A DNA stretch of 64,000 bases from Planctellipticum sp942493135. GTDB taxonomy: Bacteria; Planctomycetota; Planctomycetia; Planctomycetales; Planctomycetaceae. Position numbers and translations under genes: made by a program. Shown in pieces: positions 11,032 through 23,059 of this stretch. Each line of letters opens with the position of its first letter. The first letter of the stretch is position 1. Under the pieces are notes generated by a model that saw only the letters and a list, made by a program, of their open reading frames with translations, did not search any database and had not been told where the DNA came from. Location of the stretch: assembly GCA_942493135.1 (NCBI GenBank), contig OW818684.1, positions 1,054,001-1,118,000 on the forward strand. Reading direction: 5' to 3'.

Positions 11032-11316
11032 CAGCAGGCTCCTTGTCGGTGGTTATTGGTGATTCGTGATTGGTTCTATGTCAGTTGTCAGTTGTCCGTG
11101 GTCAGTGGTAAAAGCCACGGCAAGACTTGTCGTTCCATCTCTTGGCACTGGTTCGACATTCCGCCTTCAGCATTCGACATTTCTTCACTTTGCGTCGTCG
11201 CGAGAAATCTTCAGGCTTCTCTTCTCCGCGACCTCCGCGTCTCCGCGGTAAACCTTTTCTCTTCTGTCTTCTCTGCGACCTCTGGGTCTCTGCGAGAAAT
11301 CTTCAGCCTTCCGCTT
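11032..11316. repeat. gmk-rpoZ spacer made of short repeats
   Basis: No gene is seen. The spacer holds a GTCAGTT/GTCAGTG heptad run at 11081-11110. From 11210 to 11302 it has several TCTCTGCG/GAGAAAT units, a family also found at ~12005-12060, 14700-14745, 41195-41240 and 47515-47555. Confidence 0.5.
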
Positions 11317-11898
11317 TCAGACCGCGCAATGCCGGTCGAGAATGTCGCGAATCTCAGCCAGGGCCCGGTCCAGTTCGTCGTTGACGACCCGGTAACGATA
11401 TCTGTCCGCCTGCTGCAGCTCCTCGGTCACCTTCCGCAATCGCCGCTGAATAATCTCTTCCGTCTCCGTGCCCCGCGCCCGCAGCCGCTGCTCGCACACT
11501 TCCAGCGACGGCGGCTCCAGGAAAATCGTAATCGCGTCAGGGTACTGCTCCATGATCCGCAGCGCCCCCTGCACGTCGATCTCCAGAAACGACCAGCCTC
11601 CCAGCGATTTCGCCCGCTCCAGTTCCGACTTCAGCGTCCCGTACCAGTAACCCGCCCCGAAAACCTCCGCCGTCTCCAGAAACTCCCCGCGCTCCTGCCG
11701 GGCGGCGAACTCTTCGGGACTCAGGAAATAATACGCCTCACCCTCGATTTCTCCCTTGCGCGGAGCCCGCGTCGTCGCCGAAACCGACTTGATCAACTTC
11801 ACCGGCGCGTCCTGAATCAACCGCTCCACAATCGTCGTCTTCCCGCTCCCGCTGGGACCGGACAGCACAACCACCTGAAATCCGTGATCCCCACCCAC
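11317..11898 (-). CDS. gmk: Guanylate kinase (193 aa)
   Basis: It phosphorylates GMP to GDP with ATP. The P-loop GPSGSGKTT is near residue 14, SVSATTRAPRKGE is the GMP-binding loop, and YYFLSPEEF and EIDVQGALRI complete the family pattern. Length is normal. No in-frame ATG exists near the start, so the GTG at 11898 is chosen; GGAG lies ~11 bases upstream. A GTAGGG palindrome (11919-11940) and its imperfect inverse (11972-11992) lie just upstream, between gmk and yicC. Confidence 0.95.
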   Translation of the reverse strand: MGGDHGFQVVVLSGPSGSGKTTIVERLIQDAPVKLIKSVSATTRAPRKGEIEGEAYYFLSPEEFAARQERGEFLETAEVFGAGYWYGTLKSELERAKSLGGWSFLEIDVQGALRIMEQYPDAITIFLEPPSLEVCEQRLRARGTETEEIIQRRLRKVTEELQQADRYRYRVVNDELDRALAEIRDILDRHCAV

Positions 11899-11918
11899 CG
11901 AGCGGTTCTCCGCATTCT

Positions 11919-11992
11919 GTAGGGTCCGCAGTGCGGACCATTCCTTGATTCTGCCGCTTGGACCACAGAACGGCCCGCACAGCGGACCCTAC
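11919..11992. repeat. Inverted pair of GTAGGG-headed palindromes between yicC and gmk
   Basis: GTAGGGTCCGCAGTGCGGAC at 11919-11938 faces a near-complement at 11972-11992. This is the same element type as the pair at 3759-3818, but with an imperfect match between arms. TCTCTGCG-type units follow up to the yicC stop. Confidence 0.65.
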
Positions 11993-12075
11993 CTTCGACT
12001 TCTCTCTGCCGTATTCTCTGCGCCCTCTGCGTTCCGCTCTGCGTCTCTGCGAGAAATCCTCGTCTTCAAATCCGG

Positions 12076-12960
12076 CTACTCAATATTCGCAATCACTTCC
12101 CGGATCCGCTCGATGCAGGTCTTCATGTCGACCGCCGCATGGCCGACTCCCACGTGATTGGCCTTCGAGCCGATCGTATTCGACTCGCGGAACATCTCCT
12201 GGCACAGGAACTCCAGCTTCCGCCCCTGCGAGGTCTTCGCCGCCAGCAGGCCCAGGAACTGTTCGATATGGCTCCGCAGCCGGGTGATCTCTTCGTTGAT
12301 ATCGCAACGGTCGGCGAAGAACGCCACCTCGCGGACCAGGTTGTCCTGCTCCAGCGTGATCCCCGTCCCCTCGAGCAGCTTCTGCACCCGCTGCTGCAGC
12401 TTGTCCCGATAGTCGGTGATCACCTGCGGGGCGATCGTCACCACTTCCCCCAGCGTCTTCTCGATCGCCTCGCACTGCGTCCGCAGGTCGGCCGCCATCG
12501 CCGCTCCCTCGCGCTGCCGGAATTCCTCCAGCCGGGCGACCGCCGCGCGAACCCCCTCCTGCACGAAAGGCCACAGCGTTTCCACCTGCTCAGCCGTCAG
12601 CCGCCCGTCGTCAAGCACTCCCGGCAGTTGCAGCAGCTCGGCGACGGCAGGCGTATGGGGCGCCCCCAAGTCGACTGACAGATCCCGCAACTGGTTCCAG
12701 TACGACAGCATGACATCGCGATTCAGCCGGGGCGCTCCCACGCCCCCCGCCGAATCCAGGCGGATCGTCAGCGAAACCGTCCCCCGCGAAATCGTCTCCC
12801 GCAGCAGCCGCTCAAGGTCCGCTTCGTAATGAAAGAACCCGTCCGGGCAGCGCAGGTTCAGCTTGAAGTGCCGGTTGTTGATGCTGCGGAGCTCGACGGA
12901 AAGATGCCAGTCTCCCGACTGGCTCCGCGACTCTCCAAATCCGGTCATGCTCAGCAGCAC
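12076..12960 (-). CDS. yicC: YicC family endoribonuclease-like protein (294 aa)
   Basis: The start MLLSMTGFGESRSQ and the segment VELRSINNRHFKLNLRCP are the hallmark of the YicC/YloC family. The C-terminal DUF1732 region contains KLEFLCQEMFRESNTIGSK, with conserved acidic residues and Asn. Family members have been reported as endoribonucleases acting on small or structured RNA. The gene is usually just upstream of gmk, as here. Length matches the family. Confidence 0.92.
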   Translation of the reverse strand: MLLSMTGFGESRSQSGDWHLSVELRSINNRHFKLNLRCPDGFFHYEADLERLLRETISRGTVSLTIRLDSAGGVGAPRLNRDVMLSYWNQLRDLSVDLGAPHTPAVAELLQLPGVLDDGRLTAEQVETLWPFVQEGVRAAVARLEEFRQREGAAMAADLRTQCEAIEKTLGEVVTIAPQVITDYRDKLQQRVQKLLEGTGITLEQDNLVREVAFFADRCDINEEITRLRSHIEQFLGLLAAKTSQGRKLEFLCQEMFRESNTIGSKANHVGVGHAAVDMKTCIERIREVIANIE

Positions 12961-13059
12961 GGCAACACACCCGCAACAGACTGGGAAAACAGCAGACCGG
13001 CGACCTCTCGTGGTGGTCGCCGGCCCCTGCGGAATTTTCAGACGTCTGACGGCCCCGGC

Positions 13060-13596
13060 TTACTCCGGTTTCTTGTCTTCAGCCGCAGGTTTCTCCGGTG
13101 CAGCATCCGGCTTGGCGTCGTCCTTGGGCGACCCGGCGGCCGCAGGAGCTTCGGCCTTTTCGTCTGCCGGTTTGACCTCTTCCGCCTTCGCTGGAGGTGC
13201 AGCTTTCTTCTCGGCTTCGGCCGCTGACTCCGGTTTCGCTGAGGCGTCCCCGGTCGCCGTCGGTGCAGCCTTTCCGCCCGACGCTTCGTCGGCCTGATCG
13301 GTGGCTTCCACAATCGGCGTCGTGGACGCTTCATCGCCACCCTCGAACCGGCCCGTCGACAGGTTTCGCAGCAGCACGACGTTCATCGCGCCCAGCAGCA
13401 CCCACACGACCGCCAGCCCGATGGTGATCCGGGTGAATACGTCGCCGGCTTTCGTGCCAAATGCACTCTGCCCGCCCGCTCCACCCAGTGCTCCCGCCAG
13501 TCCGCCGCCGCGACCGCGCTGCAGCAACACGATGAAAATCAACAGCAGACTGACGAACGCCAGCAAGCCCATCGTCAGATAGGGGACGATACTCAT
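13060..13596 (-). CDS. secG: Preprotein translocase subunit SecG with long tail (178 aa)
   Basis: SecG is a membrane partner of SecY in protein export. Two membrane segments (LLAFVSLLLIFIVLLQRG and ITIGLAVVWVLLGAMNVVLL) flank the conserved loop RGGGLAGALGGAGGQSAFG. Usual SecG is 75-110 residues. Here a tail of ~90 residues made mostly of Ala, Lys, Glu, Pro and Asp follows the second segment; it is probably disordered and cytoplasmic. It follows tpiA on the same strand, a common bacterial gene order. Confidence 0.92.
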   Translation of the reverse strand: MSIVPYLTMGLLAFVSLLLIFIVLLQRGRGGGLAGALGGAGGQSAFGTKAGDVFTRITIGLAVVWVLLGAMNVVLLRNLSTGRFEGGDEASTTPIVEATDQADEASGGKAAPTATGDASAKPESAAEAEKKAAPPAKAEEVKPADEKAEAPAAAGSPKDDAKPDAAPEKPAAEDKKPE

Positions 13597-13707
13597 TCCG
13601 AACTCACTCCTCGTTGGACGACCGTCGCCGGGCGAGGTCGCTCACGTCCCTGTGTCTGGACTCAATCTCTCAGTCGCCGCGGCCGAACTGGCCGCCGGCA
13701 GACGGAA

Positions 13708-14484
13708 TTACTTCGTTTCCGCGAGCGCCGCGGCGGCACGAATGATCGGGAGAAAAAGCTCTCCCTTCAGGCTCGCTCCGCCCACCAGTGCTCCGTCGAC
13801 GTCGGCCAGACCCATCAGCTCGGCGGCGTTGTCCGCCTTCACGCTGCCGCCGTACAGAATCCGCATTTTCTCGGCCGTCGCCGCATTGTAACGCTTTGCC
13901 ACCCAGCCGCGAATGAACAGATGGGCGGCCTGCGCCTGGTCGGGAGTGGCGGTCACCCCGGTGCCAATCGCCCAGACCGGTTCGTAGGCAACCACAATCT
14001 GGCCCAGCAGACCGTCGTCAACGCCCGCAAACCCTCCAGCCAGTTGAGTTTCCAGCACCTGCTCGGTCTTGTTGGCCTGACGGTCAGCCAGCGATTCCCC
14101 CACACAGAAGATCACTCCCAGCTCCCTGGAAGCCGCTGCCACGATCTTCTTGTTGATCAGGTCGTCGGTCTCGCCGAAGTGCTGACGCCGTTCGCTGTGA
14201 CCGAGAATCACCCACTGACAGCCGACATCCTGCAGCATTTCGATCGCCAGCTCGCCCGTGTAGGCACCGGGAGAGGCAAAGTAGGCGTTCTGGGCGCCAA
14301 GGCCGACCTTGCTGTCGCCGAGGGCTTCCTTGACCGGCAGCAGGTACGGAGCCGGCGGACAGACCGCCACATCCACCCGCGGCTGGTTTTTCTGGACTTC
14401 GCCCGCCACCTCCGCCGCCAGCGCCTTCGCCGACGCCAGAGTGGTGTTCATCTTCCAGTTGCCAGCTACAAACAAGCGTCGCAT
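13708..14484 (-). CDS. tpiA: Triosephosphate isomerase (258 aa)
   Basis: It interconverts dihydroxyacetone phosphate and glyceraldehyde 3-phosphate in glycolysis. Catalytic features are all visible: Lys in AGNWKMNTT, His in ILGHSERRQ, Glu in VAYEPVWAIGTG, and the phosphate-binding YGGSVKADN and GALVGGASL segments. Length is typical. It is followed by secG 111 bp downstream. Confidence 0.97.
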   Translation of the reverse strand: MRRLFVAGNWKMNTTLASAKALAAEVAGEVQKNQPRVDVAVCPPAPYLLPVKEALGDSKVGLGAQNAYFASPGAYTGELAIEMLQDVGCQWVILGHSERRQHFGETDDLINKKIVAAASRELGVIFCVGESLADRQANKTEQVLETQLAGGFAGVDDGLLGQIVVAYEPVWAIGTGVTATPDQAQAAHLFIRGWVAKRYNAATAEKMRILYGGSVKADNAAELMGLADVDGALVGGASLKGELFLPIIRAAAALAETK

Positions 14485-14755
14485 CTCAGCTTCCCATTCC
14501 CAAACCCATCACGGGCTCGTGGTCACCTGGTTCCCGGGCTCTCCCTTGGGAACGTCTTCCGGCGATGCTCTGCATCGCACTCGATCTCGCTTCACATCAC
14601 TTCAGAAAGCGCCTCGGAACGCTTGACAACGTCCGTTACTCACCAGCTGAGAAGCCGGAGAATTCTCCCGCAGCCGGCCGGGGCCCCGATTGCCCGGACT
14701 TCTCTGCGGCCTCTGCGTTCTGCTCTGCGTCTCTGCGTGAGATGTTCTCTTCCTG
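14485..14755. repeat. pheA-tpiA spacer with CTCTGCG repeats
   Basis: No gene is seen in this 271-bp spacer. Its left half contains GGTTCCCGGGCTCTCCCTTGG-type sequence, and 14700-14745 holds CTCTGCG-type units shared with other spacers. Confidence 0.4.
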
Positions 14756-15931
14756 CTATTCCCGCGGTTCGCTCCGGGCATACGACCCCAGCACTTCGAT
14801 CCGCACCGCCGACTGAGCCATCTCGTCGAGCGCCTTCTTGACCTTGGCGTCCTTCATATGACCTTCCAGGTCCATGAAGAACACGTAGCCGGTCTCCGGC
14901 CCCCGCAACGGAAACGACTCAATCCACGTCAGGTTAATCTTCAATTGCTTGAAGATCATCAACGTATCGGACAAAGCGCCCGGTTTGTGCGGAATCTGCA
15001 CGAGCACCGACGTCCGGTCCTGACCCGTCGGCCCGACCGGCTTGTCGCCAATCACCGCAAACCGCGTAATGTTGTCCTTATTGTCCTCGATCGATTCCGC
15101 CAGAACGTTCAGCCCGTATTCCCCGGCGGCCTGCTTACTGGCGATCGCTCCCACTCCCGGCTTATCCCGCGCGAGCTGGGCCGCCGTCGACGTGCTCGTG
15201 ACGTCGATCAGACGGGCCTGCGGCATGTTGCGGCTCAGCCAGTCCCGGCACTGAGATAACGCCTGCGGCTTGCTGTAGATCTCGGTGATCTCACCGCGCG
15301 GGCACTTCCCCAGCAGATTGTGGTGAATCGCGAGCTGGATCTCTCCGCAGATCCGCAACGGCAGCCGCGTGAACATGTCGAGCGTATCGATGATCCGGCC
15401 GTCGGTGCTGTTCTCGATCGGCACCACGCCAAAATCGGCATGGCCGCGATTCACTTCTTCAAACACCGCGGCGATCGTGTTGACCGGAATCAGATCGGCC
15501 AGTTCGCCGAAGCGCTCGATCGACGCCATGTGCGTGAAGCTGAACGACGGTCCCAGATACGCCACCCGCTGGACGCGCACCTGATTGCGGACAGCGCTGA
15601 TGATCTGCCGGAACACACCGCGGACTGCACGGCCTGGCAGCGGGCCCGGATTGGCCGCTTCGATCGCCGTATACAAGTCATCGTCTTTGCGGGGATTGTA
15701 CAGGCCCGCACGCCGGTCCGGTGACGCTTCGATCAGCTTGGCGGTGGCCGTCGCCCGCTTATTAATGAGCTTCAGAATTTCCTGATCGAGCCGGTGCAAC
15801 TCGGCCTCAGAAGCGGCGATTGCGGCCTTCGCTGCGCTGGCGGACTTCGCCGACGACGCTGACGAGACTGTCGGCCCGCTGGTCGCGCGCCGCTTCGGCA
15901 GCGGTTTTTTGGGCAGCGGTTTCTTCGCCAT
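14756..15931 (-). CDS. pheA: Bifunctional chorismate mutase/prephenate dehydratase (391 aa)
   Basis: It makes phenylpyruvate from chorismate on the phenylalanine route. A Lys/Pro-rich N-terminus (MAKKPLPKKPLPKRR) leads into a chorismate mutase helix region (EAELHRLDQEILKLINKRA). The prephenate dehydratase domain follows, from RVAYLGPSFSFTHMA to the TRFAVIG motif. A C-terminal ACT domain (PGALSDTLMIFKQLKINLTWIESFP) suggests feedback control by phenylalanine, as in the family. The ATG at 15931 is chosen; the frame stays open ~110 codons further upstream, but that extension has no family match. It diverges from dnaK across ~600 bp. Confidence 0.94.
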   Translation of the reverse strand: MAKKPLPKKPLPKRRATSGPTVSSASSAKSASAAKAAIAASEAELHRLDQEILKLINKRATATAKLIEASPDRRAGLYNPRKDDDLYTAIEAANPGPLPGRAVRGVFRQIISAVRNQVRVQRVAYLGPSFSFTHMASIERFGELADLIPVNTIAAVFEEVNRGHADFGVVPIENSTDGRIIDTLDMFTRLPLRICGEIQLAIHHNLLGKCPRGEITEIYSKPQALSQCRDWLSRNMPQARLIDVTSTSTAAQLARDKPGVGAIASKQAAGEYGLNVLAESIEDNKDNITRFAVIGDKPVGPTGQDRTSVLVQIPHKPGALSDTLMIFKQLKINLTWIESFPLRGPETGYVFFMDLEGHMKDAKVKKALDEMAQSAVRIEVLGSYARSEPRE

Positions 15932-16532
15932 TACACCGGATCTCCGCAGAAGTCCGCCTGTCGCGGAATGTGTTGTCAATACTTGAGTTACAACAATCTC
16001 CGACCACCGGAGAGACCGGCCGACGGTTCCGCGGACTCCGTTTCGCAAAGAACTTCCGGCGTGACAGGCAGCTCCCGAATTCCTGGGAATGCCCGTTCGC
16101 TCCGATTTCCGTAAGTGTTTTACAGGTCGGTTTCTCCGATTGTCAAGCAGTCGGGCAACAGGTGCACAGATTGATCCTGCAGCGGGGTATGGGATCGACC
16201 TGTCAGATGCCAAGTTGGCAGGCTTGTTCCGACACCCCTCGGGACGGCCGGCTGTCAATCTGGCGGCGTCTCTCGCAAACCTGTCCGCCTGACGAAGCGA
16301 GAAGTGACCCTAAAGCATTTCTGGTGTGTTGGTTGTGGATTTCCGGAGGCTGGGAATCCATCCTGGCGCGATGTTTGCTCTCCTCGGGAAGCTCAGTTCG
16401 CCACCGTCAATTCGACCGACGAAACCCCTTGTCGCCAGCCTCCGGCACGATGTCGGCCCGGCCCCTGCGGCAAGTCACTGGCTCAGTATTTCCACGGGTG
16501 GGACCCCCGCCTGGTCCCGGGAGCAGACGACT
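15932..16532. other. Divergent spacer between pheA and dnaK
   Basis: No gene is convincing here; the upstream extension of the dnaK frame (from 16326) does not match DnaK. A 6-bp-arm palindrome TGCCAAGTTGGCA lies at 16208-16220. I see no CIRCE-type inverted repeat (TTAGCACTC...GAGTGCTAA), so heat-shock control of dnaK by HrcA at this site is not supported by the sequence. Confidence 0.4.
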
Positions 16533-18434
16533 ATGGCCATTCAGGACAGGATCATCGGCATCGACCTCGGCACCACCAACTCCGTCGTCTCCATTATGGA
16601 GGGGGGCGAGGTCAAGGTGATCGCCAACCAGGAAGGCAACCGGATCACCCCCAGCGTCGTCGCCTTCACCGACAAGGGCGACCGGCTCGTCGGCGACCCC
16701 GCCAAGCGGCAGGCCGTCACCAACCCCACCAATACGATCTACTCCATCAAGCGGTTCATGGGCCGGCGGCACGCCGAGGTCGAGACCGAAGAAAAGATGG
16801 TCCCCTACAAGATCGTCGGCGGACGCGACGAGTACGTGAAGGTCGACGTTAACGGCAAGACCTACACGCCTCCGGAAATCTCCGCGCTGATCCTCCGCAA
16901 GCTCAAGGAATCCGCCGAGGCCTACCTCGGGCATACCATCACCAAGGCGGTCGTCACCGTCCCGGCGTACTTCAACGACGCCCAGCGGCAGGCCACCAAG
17001 GACGCCGGCGAAGTCGCCGGCCTCAAGGTCGAGCGGATCATCAACGAGCCGACCGCCGCAGCCCTGGCCTACGGTCTCCAGTCGAAGAAGAACGAAAAAA
17101 TCGCCGTGTTCGACCTCGGCGGCGGCACCTTTGACATCAGCGTCCTCGAAGTCGGCGACGACCTGATCGAGGTTCTCAGCACCAACGGCGACACCCACCT
17201 TGGCGGCGACGACTTCGACGAAGTCCTCATCAAGCACCTCGCCGACAAGTTCCAGGCCGAGAACGGCATCGACCTCCGCAAGGACCCGATGGCCCTGCAG
17301 CGGCTCCGCGAAGCGGCCGAAAAGGCCAAGAAGGAGCTCTCCAGCAGCCAGAACACCGACATCAACCTTCCGTTCATCACCGCCGACGCCTCCGGAGCGA
17401 AACACCTCCAGATGACCGTCTCCCGCGGCGAATTCGAACGGCTCGTCGATCACCTCGTCGAACGCTGCCGCAAGCCGGTCGAGAACGCCCTCCGCGACGC
17501 CAAGCTGAAGCCGGCCGACATCGACGAAGTCGTCCTCGTCGGCGGCTCGACCCGCGTCCCGATGGTCCAGGAATTCGTCAAGAAGCTGTTCGGCGGCAAG
17601 GAACCCCACCGCGGCGTGAATCCCGACGAGGTTGTTTCGATCGGGGCGGCCATCCAGGGGGGGATCATCACCGGCGACGTCAAGGACATGGTCCTGCTCG
17701 ACGTCTCCCCGCTCTCCCTCGGCCTCGAAACCGAAGGGGGGATCATGACCGTCCTCATCGAACGCAATACGACCATCCCGGTCACCAAGAAGGAAAACTT
17801 CTCGACCGCCGCCGACGGCCAGACCGCCGTGACGATCAGCGTCTACCAGGGCGAACGCCCGATGGCCCACGACAACCGGCTGCTGAGCCAGTTCAACCTC
17901 GACGGTCTCCCGCCGGCGCCGCGCGGGGTGCCGAAGGTGGAAGTGACATTCGACATCGACGTCAACGGCATCCTGAAGGTCTCCGCCAAGGACACCGCCA
18001 CGGGGAAGGAACAGTCGGTCCGGATCGAAAACTCGAGCGGCATCGACGATAAGGAAATCGAGCGGATGAAGCGGGACGCCGAGTCCCACGCCTCCGAAGA
18101 CAAGCGCCGTCGCGAGCTCGCCGAAGCCCGCAACGAAGCCTCGCGGATGGTCTACGACACCGAGAAGTCCCTGAAGGAGCACGGCGACAAGGTCGACGCC
18201 TCCGCCAAGGCGGCGATCGAAGCCTCCGTCGAGAAGGTCCGCAACGCCGAGAAGGGCGAAGACCCGGCCGCGATCAAATCCGCGACCGGCGAACTGAGCC
18301 AGGCGCTGATGGCGTTCGCCAAGATGTACGAATCGGCCGCCGCCCAGGGGGCCGGCCCCGCCGGCGAAGACGGCCAGCCCCAGGCCGCCGCGGACGAAGG
18401 GGTCATCGACGCCGAGTTCACGAAGAAGGATTGA
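16533..18434 (+). CDS. dnaK: Chaperone DnaK (Hsp70, 633 aa)
   Basis: An ATP-dependent folding chaperone. The start MAIQDRIIGIDLGTTNSVVS fits Hsp70 exactly, so the ATG at 16533 is preferred over the frame opening at 16326. The nucleotide-binding domain shows IDLGTTNS, VPAYFNDAQRQATKDAG, AVFDLGGGTFDIS and VLVGGSTRVPMVQE. The substrate-binding domain starts at LLDVSPLSLGLET. The tail ends VIDAEFTKKD, like the VVDAEF-type end of bacterial DnaK. It lies 181 bp upstream of clpB on the same strand, with nested hairpins between them. grpE and dnaJ are not adjacent. Confidence 0.97.
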   Translation: MAIQDRIIGIDLGTTNSVVSIMEGGEVKVIANQEGNRITPSVVAFTDKGDRLVGDPAKRQAVTNPTNTIYSIKRFMGRRHAEVETEEKMVPYKIVGGRDEYVKVDVNGKTYTPPEISALILRKLKESAEAYLGHTITKAVVTVPAYFNDAQRQATKDAGEVAGLKVERIINEPTAAALAYGLQSKKNEKIAVFDLGGGTFDISVLEVGDDLIEVLSTNGDTHLGGDDFDEVLIKHLADKFQAENGIDLRKDPMALQRLREAAEKAKKELSSSQNTDINLPFITADASGAKHLQMTVSRGEFERLVDHLVERCRKPVENALRDAKLKPADIDEVVLVGGSTRVPMVQEFVKKLFGGKEPHRGVNPDEVVSIGAAIQGGIITGDVKDMVLLDVSPLSLGLETEGGIMTVLIERNTTIPVTKKENFSTAADGQTAVTISVYQGERPMAHDNRLLSQFNLDGLPPAPRGVPKVEVTFDIDVNGILKVSAKDTATGKEQSVRIENSSGIDDKEIERMKRDAESHASEDKRRRELAEARNEASRMVYDTEKSLKEHGDKVDASAKAAIEASVEKVRNAEKGEDPAAIKSATGELSQALMAFAKMYESAAAQGAGPAGEDGQPQAAADEGVIDAEFTKKD

Positions 18435-18439
18435 TTCAC

Positions 18440-18535
18440 GTAGGGGTGAGTCGAGTCTTCGAGGCTCACCACAACCACACTGTAGAGTGAGTCGAGTTGC
18501 GCCGAGGTGAGCCTCGCGGACTCGACTCACCCTAC
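18440..18535. repeat. Nested inverted repeats (GTAGGG/GTGAGTCGA family) between dnaK and clpB
   Basis: One palindromic element (18440-18470, GTAGGGGTGAGTCGAG...GGCTCACC) is followed by a larger one at 18482-18535. In the larger one the 16-bp outer arms GTAGAGTGAGTCGAGT / ACTCGACTCACCCTAC have one mismatch and enclose an inner hairpin CGAGG-TGAG-CCTCG. This structure could attenuate transcription from dnaK into clpB. A related unit is at 51143-51178. Confidence 0.7.
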
Positions 18536-18615
18536 CGAAGACCGCAGATGCCCCCCTCCCGACGTCCCGTTCTGGGACTGTCACCACACTACGTCCGGAC
18601 TGAAGGAACCGCCTC

Positions 18616-21225
<2,610 letters not shown>

Positions 21226-21707
21226 TTGGTTGCTGAGACGAAATCAGGCTTTGGAGGTCCTCCGGACCCGTAAGGGGCTTTACTTATCTGACATTGCTCG
21301 CAGGCCTGCCTTTCAATCTTAAGAGGACACTGCTGGCCCGGAGCTTCCCCATCGCTCACTTTCGGCAAGCAATCTGCCGACTCGCCAGGCCATAACCTGT
21401 TGCCGACAAATAGATTATGGCGATTCCCGACGCCAACGACCGAGCGGGTTGATTAGCCCTACGCCTGAGAGGCCTCGCCCACCGAACATGATCGCAAGAT
21501 CACGTGTCTCACAATACAGCCCATCCTCCAGCGCAAGGCCGGGCAAAGCGACCGCGACCGGCGGGGCACGCTTCTCTCGTAACCCGTTATCCACCAATCT
21601 CTTTCGCCAAGGCTACACTCTGCGCGAATAGTAAGCTCAACCCCAACAACCACGCGAAGACTCTCATTTACCAGTATCCTCTCAACATCCAACCAACGCT
21701 TACGAAA
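21226..21707. other. Spacer at left edge of low-G+C island
   Basis: This 482-bp stretch has no convincing gene. Overlapping minus-strand frames at 21415-21692 (with ALPGLALEDGLYCETRDLAI in one of them) may be a degenerate remnant, but I do not recognise it. G+C falls toward the right (the row at 21661 has 26 G+C in 60). A single TTATCCACC at 21587-21595 is one base off the DnaA-box consensus; alone it means little. Confidence 0.35.
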
Positions 21708-22994
21708 TCACTTCGGAATCACCGACGCTTCTATGACGCCGCCTTTTTCCATTTGCATTAGAAGAATACGACATTCTTCGATCCGAGCGTCAATCAATTC
21801 CACTGGAAACTGGTCAGTTGCAGAAAGTTTGATCTCGCGTTCAAGAACCGATTTGACGTTCGGAATCTCAGAACCGATCCGACCAATCGTGTCTCTCCAA
21901 GTCTTGGACGCCACGTTCAGCTTCGATGCTTCTTGGAAAACGTTCCACGCGGTGTCCGCAACAGCTTCTACGGGGATCCGTCGGTCGCACTCGAACTTCT
22001 CGGACGCGAGATCGAACGCCTTTACAGCGACGTCCCAAGCCTCCTGCAGACCCTTCGATCTTGAGTTCGCTCCAGGTACGCTGACGTTCTCCGAGCGACT
22101 CTCGAATAGTGCCCACGCAAGATTATTCCCCGCAATGACATCCAACGAATCGACGAATTGGCAGCGAGATAAGCCGGCAGGCGGCTCGCCATGCAATTCG
22201 CGCCGGAGAGCCCACACCCTGCGATAGAGCTCCAGCTTCTCTTGCTCGCTCTCCGAGAACTGAGCTTTAAATGCCCATAGTCGAGCCCATTGCTCGGGGC
22301 TAAGGTTCAATTGCCGTCGTTTGCATTCCACCTCGATGCGGTCAATCCGACTAAGGCCTGTTTGCCGCCAATGATCCAGATGGACGCGTGCGTCTGTCAA
22401 CTTTGACGGTTCAGATTGAACGGTGCTGTTCTCCAGCTCACGAACTCTGTACTTCGCATCGAAGTAAAAAATATTAGCGGATCGAACCCACTCAATCAGC
22501 CAAAGCGGATTCCGCCAGGCATTGACTTCGTTCTGATTGCCAAACGGAGAATGTAACTTCGCGAATGCTTCCATCGCGCGTCCGTACCTAATTGCATCAT
22601 CAGTAACAAAATCCGTGTGTATTGGCTGAACCGCAGTAGCAGCCACAAGTAGACGCTCCTGCTCCTCGTCTAGCTTCTCCTTAACGTCCCTCGCTTTACT
22701 CTCAAACTTACTCGCATCTTTCAGAAACCCAATAGACACAACAATTACACTTGCTAACGCAGCCCCCGTCAACCACGCTAAGCTTCGGGCAAGTTTCGTC
22801 CGAAACGAGATCTCTCGTTCTACTCTCAACAGTACTTTAACTTGCTCTTGGAATGCGTCGCGCGAACTCACGCCGCACTCGTCCACCTCTTCGGCCGAGG
22901 CGACGGTGTTTTTTAGGCTCGTGAAAACGTCGATAGACCTAGCTAAATCCTTCTCCGGGACGCCCGTGACAGCATTGCGTAACTCGCTTAGCAT
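21708..22994 (-). CDS. Unknown membrane-anchored protein, third gene of protease island (428 aa)
   Basis: I do not recognise this protein. The proposed ATG at 22994 (MLSELRNAVTG) has CGGAG 9 bases upstream. The frame is open further, to 23174, but that would overlap the trypsin gene by up to 115 bp. After ~70 mostly helical residues there is one clear membrane segment (SLAWLTGAALASVIVVSIGF, residues ~71-90). A Lys/Glu-rich helical stretch and a ~270-residue soluble region rich in Trp, Glu, Arg and Leu follow, possibly all-alpha or repeat-like. No catalytic motif is seen. It is the last gene of a three-gene run after two serine proteases, so it may be their membrane receptor, substrate or effector; this is inference. 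Confidence 0.7.
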   Translation of the reverse strand: MLSELRNAVTGVPEKDLARSIDVFTSLKNTVASAEEVDECGVSSRDAFQEQVKVLLRVEREISFRTKLARSLAWLTGAALASVIVVSIGFLKDASKFESKARDVKEKLDEEQERLLVAATAVQPIHTDFVTDDAIRYGRAMEAFAKLHSPFGNQNEVNAWRNPLWLIEWVRSANIFYFDAKYRVRELENSTVQSEPSKLTDARVHLDHWRQTGLSRIDRIEVECKRRQLNLSPEQWARLWAFKAQFSESEQEKLELYRRVWALRRELHGEPPAGLSRCQFVDSLDVIAGNNLAWALFESRSENVSVPGANSRSKGLQEAWDVAVKAFDLASEKFECDRRIPVEAVADTAWNVFQEASKLNVASKTWRDTIGRIGSEIPNVKSVLEREIKLSATDQFPVELIDARIEECRILLMQMEKGGVIEASVIPK

Positions 22995-23059
22995 TGCGAC
23001 CGACTCCGATAAGCCAGAACTATCATTTCCGCCACATCCTTCCCGTCCCAAAGTGACTC

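Noticed and set aside
16208..16220. TGCCAAGTTGGCA palindrome upstream of dnaK as a heat-shock operator
   Set aside because: Arms are only 6 bp and do not match CIRCE; it could be chance.
21587..21595. TTATCCACC as a DnaA box marking an origin
   Set aside because: One near-match without a cluster or AT-rich unwinding region is not evidence.
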